Shown here in pieces: positions 16,225-25,400 of a stretch of DNA of 64,000 bases (position 1 is the first letter of the stretch; every line of letters begins with the position of its first letter). Source of the stretch: Paradesertivirga mongoliensis (GTDB lineage Bacteria; Bacteroidota; Bacteroidia; Sphingobacteriales; Sphingobacteriaceae); NCBI RefSeq assembly GCF_024436395.1, contig NZ_JAFMZO010000002.1, positions 1-64,000 of the forward strand, given 5' to 3'. Position numbers and translations under genes: made by a program. Under the pieces are notes generated by a model. The model did no database searches, had not been told where the DNA came from, and worked only from the letters and a program-made list of their open reading frames with translations.

Positions 16225-18447
16225 ATGAGGCAAAAGAACCAATGGCTTATAGGCATAGTTGCAATAGCTATGCTCGTTTATACGTGCAAGGTAACCCAAA
16301 GTGTGGTACAGAGAGATGAGAACGGAAATATTATAGCCGACAAAAATCCCAATACCGAGCCGCTCTCCCCACGGAAAAGTCTTAAAAAAATGTATTTGCA
16401 AAAAGGGTATCGCCTGGAACTGGTAGCCAGCGAACCCATGATTCACGAACCGGTCGCAATAGCCTGGGATGGGAACGGCCGCCTGTTTGTTGCAGAAATG
16501 AATACCTATATGCAGGACATAGATGGAAAAAACCAAATGAGTCCCATATGTTCCGTTAAAAGGCTTGAGGACACCAACGGAGACGGCGTGATGGATAAGT
16601 CTGTTATTTTTATAGATAGCCTGGTCCTTCCGCGCATGCTGCTCACACTCGACGATCGTCTGATTGTCAGCGAAACAAATGTGAAGCATTTATATAGTTA
16701 CAGGGATACCAATGGAGATGGCGTTGCAGATGAAAAGAAGTTAATCTTCCGCAACGACGAAGTCTCGAGAAACAATCTGGAACACCAGCGAAGCGGGCTG
16801 ATCTGGAACCTGGACAACAAAATTTATGTTACCTACGAAAATGTCAGGTATGTATACGACCGGGTAAACGACGTATTTAAAACCGAATCTCTTATTGAAG
16901 GTTCACGCGGACAATGGGGCCTGACCAACGACGACTATGGCCGCCTGTTTTATTCCCAGGCAGGCTCAGAGGTACCCGCTTTGGATTTCCAACAAAACCC
17001 TTTCTACGGACGCCTGGACCTGAAGAACCAATACAGCCGGGACTTTCTTGAAGTTTGGCCAATCATCGCCACCCCCGACGTTCAGGGAGGTGTGGGTCGT
17101 CTACGCCCCGCAGACAGCACACTGAATCATTTCACAGCCGTGGCCGGACAATCCATTTATCGGGGAAATTCGCTGCCTGCTGTTTTAAAAGGCGACCTGC
17201 TTATTCCCGAACCTGTGGGCCGCCTGATAAGAAGGGCAAAGGTGATCAATACCGATGGTAAGATCACGCTGGAAAACGCCTACCAGAAAGAGGAATTCAT
17301 TGCCTCTGCCGACATGAATTTCAGGCCTGTAAATACCGCAACCGGTCCTGACGGTTGTTTATATATTGTGGACATGTACCGCGGCATCATACAGGAAGGT
17401 AACTGGACCCGCCCAGGCTCGTTCCTCAGGCGCCAGATTCTAGGCAGGCAGCTTGACAAGAATATCGGACGCGGGCGAATTTACCGGCTCGTGCATGATG
17501 ATATCAAACCGGATAGAACCCTTCCGCGGATGCTGAGTCTTCCTTCTTCTCAACTGATAAAATACCTGTCACATCCTAACGGGTGGTGGCGGGATAATGC
17601 CCAAAAGCTGATGGTTGTGCGCGGCGATAAGTCAATTGCGCCACAACTGGCCGCTGTGGCAACTACTTCGGAATCTGAGCTTGCACGCATCCATGCGCTT
17701 TGGACATTAAAGGGCTTAGGTGCCCTCAATAATGAAACCTTGATGCAGGCCCTAAAAGATAATGCCCCACAGGTAAGAAGAACCGCAGTTTGGATAAGCG
17801 AGGAGGAAGCTATCAAAGGAAACGAGCAAGTGATAAAGGCGCTCGACGCTTTAAAACGCGACCCGAGTGCAGATGTCCGTTTTCAGCTTGCCCTGTCGCT
17901 CCGCTTTAGTAAATCTGAAACCGCACAAAATATAGTAAAAGAACTGCTGGCACTTAACGCAGGCAACGAACTGATGACAGAGTCGCAAAAGAAGTATGAA
18001 GAAGGCATAAGAACCCGGGCACTGGCAGACGAAAATTCCAAAACGATGACTGCCGAAGAACAGAGGCTGGTGCAAAGGGGGGCAGTTTTCTTCAATCAGC
18101 TTTGTGTTACCTGCCACGGAGCCGACGGGAAAGGAGTGCTTAATCAAAATAAAGAAATGCCGGCCCCTCCCCTCGCCGGTTCAAAAAATGTTAACGGCGA
18201 CCCGGAAAAGCTCGTTAAAGTACTTTTACATGGATTAACCGGACCGGTGGAAGGTAAGGTCTACTCGGATATTATGCCTCCCCTGGGCGGCAACGACGAC
18301 CAGTATATTGCTTCTGTGCTGAGTTATATTCGAAAGAACCTTGCGGGAAACAATGCACCCATAGTGAAACCATCTGATGTAAAAAAAGTAAGAGACGCAA
18401 CTGCCGGCAGGAGCAAATTCTGGACCTGGGCAGAACTAAACCAATAG
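16225..18447 (+). CDS. PVC-type beta-propeller lipoprotein with HEAT repeats and haem c
   Basis: This 740-residue protein has a lipobox-like N-terminus (VYTC, Cys21) and a six-bladed propeller of the membrane-bound-dehydrogenase/PVC type (about 55-420). Two calcium-type loops (DTNGDGVMDKS, DTNGDGVADEK) are visible. HEAT-like repeats (about 430-590) follow, then a C-terminal cytochrome c domain with Cys627-x-x-Cys630-His631 and probable Met684 (IMPP). The propeller relates to PQQ/sorbosone-type sugar dehydrogenases. I infer that it oxidises a sugar or passes electrons from one in the periplasm. It shares its core with the protein at 27837, which ends in a copper domain instead. Confidence 0.9.
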   Translation: MRQKNQWLIGIVAIAMLVYTCKVTQSVVQRDENGNIIADKNPNTEPLSPRKSLKKMYLQKGYRLELVASEPMIHEPVAIAWDGNGRLFVAEMNTYMQDIDGKNQMSPICSVKRLEDTNGDGVMDKSVIFIDSLVLPRMLLTLDDRLIVSETNVKHLYSYRDTNGDGVADEKKLIFRNDEVSRNNLEHQRSGLIWNLDNKIYVTYENVRYVYDRVNDVFKTESLIEGSRGQWGLTNDDYGRLFYSQAGSEVPALDFQQNPFYGRLDLKNQYSRDFLEVWPIIATPDVQGGVGRLRPADSTLNHFTAVAGQSIYRGNSLPAVLKGDLLIPEPVGRLIRRAKVINTDGKITLENAYQKEEFIASADMNFRPVNTATGPDGCLYIVDMYRGIIQEGNWTRPGSFLRRQILGRQLDKNIGRGRIYRLVHDDIKPDRTLPRMLSLPSSQLIKYLSHPNGWWRDNAQKLMVVRGDKSIAPQLAAVATTSESELARIHALWTLKGLGALNNETLMQALKDNAPQVRRTAVWISEEEAIKGNEQVIKALDALKRDPSADVRFQLALSLRFSKSETAQNIVKELLALNAGNELMTESQKKYEEGIRTRALADENSKTMTAEEQRLVQRGAVFFNQLCVTCHGADGKGVLNQNKEMPAPPLAGSKNVNGDPEKLVKVLLHGLTGPVEGKVYSDIMPPLGGNDDQYIASVLSYIRKNLAGNNAPIVKPSDVKKVRDATAGRSKFWTWAELNQ

Positions 18448-18451
18448 TTAA

Positions 18452-19609
18452 ATGAACCGAAAATTAAGATTAGGAATGATTGGTGGAGGCCAGGGTGCCT
18501 TCATAGGTGCTGTGCATCGTATAGCAGCGCAAATAGACGGGCATTACGAGCTTGTATGCGGAGCATTCAGCAGCGATGCTGAGCGCTCCAGGCTCAGCGG
18601 CATGGAGCTGGGACTTGCTGAAAACCGCGTATACCGTTCTTACCAGGAATTATTCGAAAAAGAGCAACAGTTGCCCGAAAACCAACGGGTGGAAGTAATC
18701 AGCATTGTAACGCCAAACCACCTGCACTTTGAACCGGCAAAACTTGCTTTGCGTGGAGGCTTCCACGTTATCCTGGATAAGCCGATGACTTTTAGTCTGG
18801 ATGAAGCCAGGCAACTTAAAGAAATTGAAGAGCAATCGGGGAAGAAGTTGTGCCTCACCCATACCTACACCGGCTATCCAATGGTTAAGGAAGCGAAGCA
18901 GCTGATTGCGGAAGGAAAGCTAGGCAATATCCGGAAAGTATATGTTGAATATCCGCAAGGCTGGCTAAACAAGCTGGAAGAGGCAAGTGGAAACAAACAA
19001 GCAAGCTGGCGCACTAATCCGGCGGAAAGCGGTATTGCTGGCGCAATGGGCGATATTGGTACCCATGCCTTTAATCTGGCAGAATATATAACGGGCTTGC
19101 AGGTAACGAAGCTAAATGCAGACATCAATACTGTAGTTGAGGGCCGCCTTCTGGACGATGACGGCTCTGTGCTTCTTAAATTTGATAATGGCGCAAGCGG
19201 TGTGCTGTTTGCCACGCAAATTGCTGCCGGAGAAGAAAACAATGTACGAATAAGAATATATGGTGAAAAAGGCGGACTGGAATGGCAGCAAAATGACGCC
19301 AATACATTAACAGTTAAATGGCCGGACCGGCCTTCTGAAATCTTAAGAACAGGTTCCGGCTATCTCAGTTCGTTCGCAAAGCATAACACACGTACTCCTG
19401 CGGGTCACCCGGAGGGTTATCTGGAAGCATTCGCAAACCTCTACAGGAATTTTGCGCTTACCATAAAGGCGCTTCTCAATAATGAAAAACCCACAGATGA
19501 GTCGCTTGATTTTCCGGGTATCACCGAAGGAGTGCGAGGCATGGCATTTATTGAAAACGTGATCGCCTCCGGACAGTCGGATAAAAAATGGATAGATTTT
19601 ACAGTTTAA
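18452..19609 (+). CDS. Gfo/Idh/MocA-family NAD(P)-dependent oxidoreductase
   Basis: A 385-residue two-domain oxidoreductase. The Rossmann glycine motif is at the N-terminus (GMIGGGQGAFIGAVHR). The signature ILDKPMTF replaces the usual EKP with DKP but keeps the catalytic lysine, and GDIGTHAFNLAEYITG supplies the conserved Asp/His. Such enzymes oxidise a sugar, inositol or glycoside hydroxyl, often at C3. There is no signal peptide, so it is cytoplasmic. It begins 4 nt after the propeller gene and is co-transcribed. Confidence 0.93.
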   Translation: MNRKLRLGMIGGGQGAFIGAVHRIAAQIDGHYELVCGAFSSDAERSRLSGMELGLAENRVYRSYQELFEKEQQLPENQRVEVISIVTPNHLHFEPAKLALRGGFHVILDKPMTFSLDEARQLKEIEEQSGKKLCLTHTYTGYPMVKEAKQLIAEGKLGNIRKVYVEYPQGWLNKLEEASGNKQASWRTNPAESGIAGAMGDIGTHAFNLAEYITGLQVTKLNADINTVVEGRLLDDDGSVLLKFDNGASGVLFATQIAAGEENNVRIRIYGEKGGLEWQQNDANTLTVKWPDRPSEILRTGSGYLSSFAKHNTRTPAGHPEGYLEAFANLYRNFALTIKALLNNEKPTDESLDFPGITEGVRGMAFIENVIASGQSDKKWIDFTV

Positions 19610-19622
19610 TTTGAGAAATAGT

Positions 19623-20675
19623 ATGAAAACGATAAAAGGTCCGGGAATTTTTCTTGCGCAATTTTTAGGCGATACTCATCCCTTCAATGGCTTGGAGTCC
19701 ATTTGCCGATGGGCAGCAGATTTAGGCTATGCCGGAGTTCAGCTCCCGAGTTGGGACAAGCGAATTATTGATCTTCAGAAAGCAGCGGAAAGCAAAACTT
19801 ACGCCGATGAGATAAAAGGGATTGTAAATGAAAATGGTTTAGAGATCACTGAATTATCGACACATTTACAGGGACAATTAGTGGCTGTAAACCCCGCCTA
19901 TGATAAATTATTCGACGGCTTTGCACCCGAAGCTTATCATAACTCGCCAAAGGCCCGGACCGAATGGGCCGTTCAGCAACTCAAGTTTGCCGCAAAAGCA
20001 TCACAGAACCTTGGCTTAAATGCACATGCAACCTTTAGCGGATCTTTGTTGTGGCATACCGTGTACCCATGGCCTCAGCGCCCGGCCGGATTAGTTGATA
20101 CGGGCTTTACTGAGCTCGCAAACCGTTGGTTGCCCATATTAAACGCGTTTGATGAAGCCGGTGTAGATGTATGTTATGAAATCCACCCCGGAGAAGATTT
20201 GCATGATGGTATCAGCTATGAAATGTTCCTCGAAAAAGTAAATAACCATCCCCGGGCATGCCTGCTCTATGATCCATCGCATTTTGTACTACAGTGCCTT
20301 GATTACCTTGCCTACATCGACCATTATCATGAGCGGATTAAAATGTTCCATGTGAAAGACGCGGAATTTAACCCTTCAGGAAAACAGGGAGTTTACGGTG
20401 GATACCAAAGCTGGGTAAACCGGGCAGGACGCTTCCGCTCGCTCGGCGACGGACAGGTAGACTTTAAATCGATCTTCAGTAAACTGAGCGCCTACGATTT
20501 TGATGGCTGGGCAGTGATGGAATGGGAATGCGCAATAAAGCATCCGGAAGATGGAGCAAAAGAAGGTTCAGTGTTTATAAAAGATCATATTATCCGGGTT
20601 ACCGAAAAAGCATTCGATGATTTTGCAGGTTCTGGAACCAACGACGAACTTAACCGGAATTTGCTGGGTATTTGA
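19623..20675 (+). CDS. Sugar phosphate isomerase/epimerase-like TIM barrel
   Basis: A 350-residue AP-endonuclease-2-type TIM barrel. The expected metal ligands are present: Glu in VCYEIHPGED, Asp in LLYDPSHF, His in MFHVKDAE and Glu in VMEWECA. It is longer than most family members, with insertions after the second and eighth strands. It probably isomerises or epimerises the (keto)sugar made by the Gfo/Idh partner. I use the ATG at 19623 rather than a TTG at 19611. It ends the plus arm; a terminator follows. Confidence 0.9.
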   Translation: MKTIKGPGIFLAQFLGDTHPFNGLESICRWAADLGYAGVQLPSWDKRIIDLQKAAESKTYADEIKGIVNENGLEITELSTHLQGQLVAVNPAYDKLFDGFAPEAYHNSPKARTEWAVQQLKFAAKASQNLGLNAHATFSGSLLWHTVYPWPQRPAGLVDTGFTELANRWLPILNAFDEAGVDVCYEIHPGEDLHDGISYEMFLEKVNNHPRACLLYDPSHFVLQCLDYLAYIDHYHERIKMFHVKDAEFNPSGKQGVYGGYQSWVNRAGRFRSLGDGQVDFKSIFSKLSAYDFDGWAVMEWECAIKHPEDGAKEGSVFIKDHIIRVTEKAFDDFAGSGTNDELNRNLLGI

Positions 20676-20729
20676 GAAGATTGTTATTTCGGATCAACGC
20701 AATTTCTTAGAACAGCGAACATCAAAAAC

Positions 20730-20761
20730 AAGATGCCTTCTGATAAACCAGAAGGCATCTT
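20730..20761. terminator. Bidirectional terminator between the two arms
   Basis: Perfect 13-bp stem AAGATGCCTTCTG (20730-20742) / CAGAAGGCATCTT (20749-20761) with a 6-nt loop, between the convergent TIM-barrel and TonB-receptor genes. Confidence 0.92.
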
Positions 20762-20773
20762 AGTTTAAATGAG

Positions 20774-23131
20774 TTAGTATCTCACCCTGAAAGACATCCC
20801 GTAGGTACGGGGATTCCCAAGGTGAGCAGCTCCAATACCGCTGTAGGCGTAATCTACATATTTCTCATTATCTAGATTACTTCCCCAAACAAAGATATCG
20901 AAGCGCTGGGTCGAAACACCAGCTCTGCCGTTTAACAGACTGTAAGCGCTTTGTTGAAGTTGATTTTCGAGATCGAAGTATTGCTTCCCGGTATACCGCC
21001 ACTCTCCACGCACAACAAGCTTCAGATTCTGACTTTCACTTAACTGGTGCCCATACTGTACTGCCAGCATGGAGGTAATATCCGGGGTGAACATTTGTTT
21101 GTTATTAGCAAAGTTAACAGATGTGCCATTTGACGGAAGGTTTAGCCGCTTATACTTCGCATCGGTATAGCCGAAATTGTAATCAAGCTCTAATCCTTGC
21201 AAAGGATTTAATCCCAATTCTAATTCTGCACCTTTACTGATTAGTTTGCCGGCGTTCTGAGTTAACGTTATGGCATCCGGAAGTAGCAGGGTCGGAACCT
21301 GGGCATTGTTCACTGTAGTGTAAAACAAAGCAAGATTAACACGCGCCTTATTTCCGAAAAACATATTTTTTGAACCGATTTCAAAGCTGTTACTAAATTC
21401 CGGCTCGTAAGATCTCAAGGCTTCATCCGGATTGGATGATAACTGACTGATTCCTCCCGCCCGGAAACCTCTGCTATAGGTTCCGTACAGGTTGCTTTGG
21501 GCTGTAAGATGATACTGTATCCCTGCTTTTGGACTAAACGTATTAAATCGGGCAGTTGCCGCAGTATCCGAACGGGTCTCCATCAATTCTGCTCCGTCTG
21601 GTTGAAATTCCCCTTTAATGCTCTGTTTCTTGTGCTCAAAATCATACCGTAAGCCTGCAATAAGATCAAGTTTAGCCGTTAGCGAATAGGTTCCCTGGCC
21701 GAAAAATGCTACTCCAAAATTGTCAGATTTGTTGGTAGCTATACTCGTGAAAGTAGGGTCGGGTCCCATAACGTCTTTGCCCAAATAGGTCCCTTGTCTA
21801 TTAGGACTGTGCTGATAAAACAGGTAAGTTCCCCCCACCCATTTAAAAGCAGATGCCGAGGATGCTGCAGAACTGAATCTGAACTCCTGTGTCAGGGCCT
21901 TTACGTTATTCCACTCGCTTCCATAGTTGTTCACGATAGAATAACCGTCAATGGGTGAAAAATCTGCATCGACTGGTTGCTTATAATACCGGTAATTGGT
22001 CTGGTAAGCGCTTTGAGACGTGAAATTAAACCCTGAGCCTGTATAATTCAGAGATAAAGAGGTGTTAAAAATATTATCAACCAACGGCCCTACGCTGTTT
22101 TGGTTCAATACAAATGGATTGCTCAAGGCGTCCCCAAGTCCCATAACCAAAGGGAAAGCCCCGTCATTTCGATTTTCATTATGTTTTACGTTGAGGCTAA
22201 GAGACAGCTTCGGACTGGCCAGAAACTTCAGGTAATAATTACCCATTGTACTATGCTGGTTGTCGAAAGATGACTGAGTAAACTCGTTTGTATAAAATCC
22301 TTCCTGCTTCGTATATAAACCAGATGCTCCAAAGAACAACCGGTCTTTTATTAAAGGTGTTCGGAAGCCGAGGTTGTACCTTTGCTGGTTAAAATTCCCA
22401 AAATTAACTTCTGCAAATCCACTCGTATTATTACCTGGCTGTTTAGTGATGATATTGATCACTCCGCCCATCGCATTTCGACCATAAAGTGTACCACTGG
22501 GGCCACGCAATACTTCAATTCGCTCTACATCCTGCAGCTGGGCTATATAAGTATCAAGATTGAACTGATTCACTCCGTCTACGTAAGTTGCTACAGCTGG
22601 ATCGTAGGACGAACTTACTATGCCACGTATGGAAGTAACGTTCCTGTTGTCTCCAGGATTGGCTGAGTAAAGATTAGGAACAATACCACTGATCTGTTTA
22701 ATATTCCACAATCTGTACTCTTCAGCCTGCCGGGCAGAGATTGCGGATACGCTTAATGGCAGGTTCTGCAAGCTTTCCTCACGCTTTTCGGCGGTAACTA
22801 TCACTTCTTCCAAAGCATGTCCCTGCTGTTTAAGCTCAAAATTGAGCTCCATTTGCTGATTGCTCAGATTTATTTCGCGTGTAAGCGTTGAATAGTTTAA
22901 AGCCCTGACTCCAATGGTATACTTGCCTGTGGGAACATTTCGCAAAACATATTTCCCATCGTTATCTGCTACTCCGATGAAATTACTGTTAAGCAGATGT
23001 ATCGTAGCTCCAGGAATAGCAACTCCATTTTTTGTACTAACCCGCCCGCTTATCTGCGCGGTATTTTGTGCATATAGTTGTGAGCCCAGCAAAAAAGAAC
23101 ATAGAACTATCAACAACGTTATTTTCTTCAT
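20774..23131 (-). CDS. TonB-dependent outer-membrane receptor
   Basis: A 785-residue receptor: signal peptide, a carboxypeptidase-regulatory-like N-terminal domain (ISGRVSTKNGVAIPGATIHL), a plug (EEVIVTAEKREESLQNLPLS, LRGPSGTLYGRNAMGGVINI) and a 22-strand barrel ending in an aromatic-rich strand (TYGMSFRVRY). It is shorter than SusC proteins and has no SusD partner, so it is of the siderophore/small-substrate type. Its place at the end of the minus arm suggests uptake of the glycoside or sugar-like substrate of this locus, or of a metal for its copper and haem proteins. Confidence 0.93.
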   Translation of the reverse strand: MKKITLLIVLCSFLLGSQLYAQNTAQISGRVSTKNGVAIPGATIHLLNSNFIGVADNDGKYVLRNVPTGKYTIGVRALNYSTLTREINLSNQQMELNFELKQQGHALEEVIVTAEKREESLQNLPLSVSAISARQAEEYRLWNIKQISGIVPNLYSANPGDNRNVTSIRGIVSSSYDPAVATYVDGVNQFNLDTYIAQLQDVERIEVLRGPSGTLYGRNAMGGVINIITKQPGNNTSGFAEVNFGNFNQQRYNLGFRTPLIKDRLFFGASGLYTKQEGFYTNEFTQSSFDNQHSTMGNYYLKFLASPKLSLSLNVKHNENRNDGAFPLVMGLGDALSNPFVLNQNSVGPLVDNIFNTSLSLNYTGSGFNFTSQSAYQTNYRYYKQPVDADFSPIDGYSIVNNYGSEWNNVKALTQEFRFSSAASSASAFKWVGGTYLFYQHSPNRQGTYLGKDVMGPDPTFTSIATNKSDNFGVAFFGQGTYSLTAKLDLIAGLRYDFEHKKQSIKGEFQPDGAELMETRSDTAATARFNTFSPKAGIQYHLTAQSNLYGTYSRGFRAGGISQLSSNPDEALRSYEPEFSNSFEIGSKNMFFGNKARVNLALFYTTVNNAQVPTLLLPDAITLTQNAGKLISKGAELELGLNPLQGLELDYNFGYTDAKYKRLNLPSNGTSVNFANNKQMFTPDITSMLAVQYGHQLSESQNLKLVVRGEWRYTGKQYFDLENQLQQSAYSLLNGRAGVSTQRFDIFVWGSNLDNEKYVDYAYSGIGAAHLGNPRTYGMSFRVRY

Positions 23132-23140
23132 TTTTATACG

Positions 23141-23668
23141 TTATTTAAGCGATAAGATATACTGAGCCATCTTTTTTGCATCTGAAGAAGATATTTGAGG
23201 ATGTGGAGACATTGGAACTTCGCCCCATACACCTGCGCCACCATTAACAATTTTATCTGCAAGTTTAGAAAAGTTCTCCTCGGTGTCGGGATATTTTGCA
23301 GCGACCTCTTCGTAGGCCGGTCCGACAAGCTTGACATCTGTCTTATGGCACGCAAAACAGTCGGATTTTGCCATAAGCGCTTTGCCTTGAGAGATAGCAG
23401 AAGTAGAAGTTGCGGGTTTTGCCTTAACTTTTTCGGCCGGTTTTGGACTTGATTTCTCAGTGGTAGCAGTGGCCGGCTCTGTTGGAGAAGCCAGTGTTGC
23501 AGTATCAGTAATAACCGCTGTTGTATCTGAAACCGCCTCTGCTGTATCAGCCATTGATTGTTCAGATGCTGATTCTGCCTTCTGAGAATCCGGTCCTCCG
23601 CAACCGGCTAGTGACAATGACAGAGAGATTCCAATCAGGAAGGCAGGGGAAAAAATGATTCTTTTCAT
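23141..23668 (-). CDS. Lipid-anchored mono-haem cytochrome c
   Basis: A 175-residue protein with lipobox LAGC (Cys23), a long Ala/Thr/Pro/Lys-rich linker (residues 25-92), and a class I cytochrome c domain: Cys104-Phe-Ala-Cys107-His108 with axial Met153 (VPMSPHP). This is the c-552-like form often fused to, or placed beside, PVC-type propellers. The flexible linker suits an electron shuttle between periplasmic dehydrogenases and the respiratory chain. It lies 9 nt upstream of the TonB receptor. Confidence 0.92.
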   Translation of the reverse strand: MKRIIFSPAFLIGISLSLSLAGCGGPDSQKAESASEQSMADTAEAVSDTTAVITDTATLASPTEPATATTEKSSPKPAEKVKAKPATSTSAISQGKALMAKSDCFACHKTDVKLVGPAYEEVAAKYPDTEENFSKLADKIVNGGAGVWGEVPMSPHPQISSSDAKKMAQYILSLK

Positions 23669-23806
23669 TATAAGTGTGTATGTGGTTTAATTAGTAATTT
23701 ACTTAAGCGGGATGAAGCCGTTAAGCGCCTGTAAAAATAGAAAAATACATTCAAGAGCTTCATCACTTTGCCTTAGCTTTAAAATATTATTTAAGCTGTT
23801 TGATCT

Positions 23807-24199
23807 TTAAGTTTGTAGACCCGATTCGTTTCCGCCGTTTCTCAACCAAAACATGTTCACAAGAAAAGCGAAAACACAGATCAACAATCCTCCGAACTCA
23901 CGGGTTTCCTCAATCCAGGGCTTAGTGGCTTTCATACTTTGCACTATATTTTCCGAGTCGTGTACAGTTATCCAGCTTAATACTCCATTTCGATCGAAAA
24001 ACAGATAAATGGCATAAGACAAGCAAACCGCCAGCCCTAGAATATAATATTTCGGAGAGTACACTTTTCGCAACGCAAAATAGCATATAACGGCAGCATA
24101 CAGATAAATCGGAACCCAAATGTAGGGGTCCGGATCATTGTATTGCAAAACTGCCGACAAAATGAATATTAAAATCAAAATGACATTCAATACTTTCAT
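23807..24199 (-). CDS. TMEM220-family membrane protein
   Basis: A 130-residue protein with four predicted membrane helices and the family pattern LQYNDPDPYIWVPIYLYAA near the N-terminus. The family (transmembrane 220) is shared with eukaryotes and has no known function. ATG at 24199 is preferred to a TTG two codons upstream. In this locus it sits between cytochrome c and a Gfo/Idh enzyme, an association worth noting because it may link the family to periplasmic redox chemistry. Confidence 0.82.
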   Translation of the reverse strand: MKVLNVILILIFILSAVLQYNDPDPYIWVPIYLYAAVICYFALRKVYSPKYYILGLAVCLSYAIYLFFDRNGVLSWITVHDSENIVQSMKATKPWIEETREFGGLLICVFAFLVNMFWLRNGGNESGLQT

Positions 24200-24256
24200 T
24201 TCCAATTATTATATCCTTTATGAATTGAAAAATATCATCTCTTGCTTAAGCTCTGG

Positions 24257-25366
24257 TTAAAATGTAAACTCCGGCAATTTAATTATTTCGCCGCCTTTCA
24301 TAGCCGACTCATGGGCAAGGATACCAACACAGGTGATATTGGCCGATTGTTTAGCATTCGGATAAGGTTCTCTGCCCTCAACCAGCACAGTAAGAAACTC
24401 GTTGGCTAGATGAGGATGTGAGCCACCATGACCAGAACCCTGGATAAAGGAAAGGTGCTGATGTTCGTCCGAATCGTACACGCCCGCCGTTGTGAAGTGC
24501 TGGATTTCTTTTGGAAGCAGATGGGCATAATCTGGTATTTTAACTTTTTCAGGCGATTCACCGGTATGGATTACACTATCTTCATGTTCAATTAAAGTCC
24601 ATTCGAAGGATTTTTTAGAACCGTAAACATCAAAGCTTTCCCGATATTGACGGGCTGTGTTAAATAAAGACCGGGTAACCTCTGCAGCTAAATCCGAGTT
24701 ACGGAATTTGATATGACATGTTTCTATCGCGAAAGGTGAGCCATATTTACTGATCAAGTTTTCATCAATCCTACCCGAACCCAGGCAGGAAACGTATTCC
24801 GCCTGTGCATGTGGGAGAGCCAGAACCGGCCCGACGCAATGCGTGGCATAATGCATAGGAGGCAATCCTTCCCAATAACCCGGCCAGCCTGCCATTTCCT
24901 GCTGATGGGAGGCACGTAAAAACTGAATTTTGCCTAATTCTCCTTTTTCGTATAATTCCTTCACAAACAGAAACTCGCGGCTGTAGATTACAGTTTCCAT
25001 CATCATATACGTCAGCCCGGTTTCCTGCACTGCCTCCACTATCTGACGGCATTCTTCTACCGTCGTCGCCATTGGTACCGTACAAGCTACATGTTTTCCA
25101 GCCCTTAAAGCTGCTATAGACTGCTCAGCATGATTTTGTATAGGGGTATTGATGTGAACTGCATCAATATCAGGATCCTTAAGCAGTTCCTCGTAGCTTG
25201 TATATCTTTTTTCGATGCCAAAAGCATTGCCGATTTCTTCCAGCTTTTCAGGATTTCGCTGACATATAGCATACATATTGGCGTAAGGATGCTTTTGATA
25301 AATTGGGATAAACTCTGCTCCAAATCCAAGTCCGATGATGGCAATGTTAATCTTTTTTTGACTCAT
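24257..25366 (-). CDS. Gfo/Idh/MocA-family protein with altered EKP motif
   Basis: A 369-residue two-domain oxidoreductase with Rossmann motif GLGFGAEFIPIY. Where the family usually has EKP, this protein reads CTVPMATT, so the catalytic lysine is absent. The second-domain HYATHCVGP histidine region is kept. It may therefore use another residue, another reaction, or act as a binding protein. It is paralogous in role to the enzyme at 18452 on the plus arm. It follows the epimerase-like gene by 34 nt in the minus-arm operon. Confidence 0.9.
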   Translation of the reverse strand: MSQKKINIAIIGLGFGAEFIPIYQKHPYANMYAICQRNPEKLEEIGNAFGIEKRYTSYEELLKDPDIDAVHINTPIQNHAEQSIAALRAGKHVACTVPMATTVEECRQIVEAVQETGLTYMMMETVIYSREFLFVKELYEKGELGKIQFLRASHQQEMAGWPGYWEGLPPMHYATHCVGPVLALPHAQAEYVSCLGSGRIDENLISKYGSPFAIETCHIKFRNSDLAAEVTRSLFNTARQYRESFDVYGSKKSFEWTLIEHEDSVIHTGESPEKVKIPDYAHLLPKEIQHFTTAGVYDSDEHQHLSFIQGSGHGGSHPHLANEFLTVLVEGREPYPNAKQSANITCVGILAHESAMKGGEIIKLPEFTF

Positions 25367-25400
25367 ACTGTTGTTATAGATTTATTATGGTTTTTAGAAA

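Noticed and set aside
20774..23131. SusC of a SusC/SusD polysaccharide utilisation locus
   Set aside because: The receptor is too short for SusC and no SusD-like lipoprotein is adjacent.
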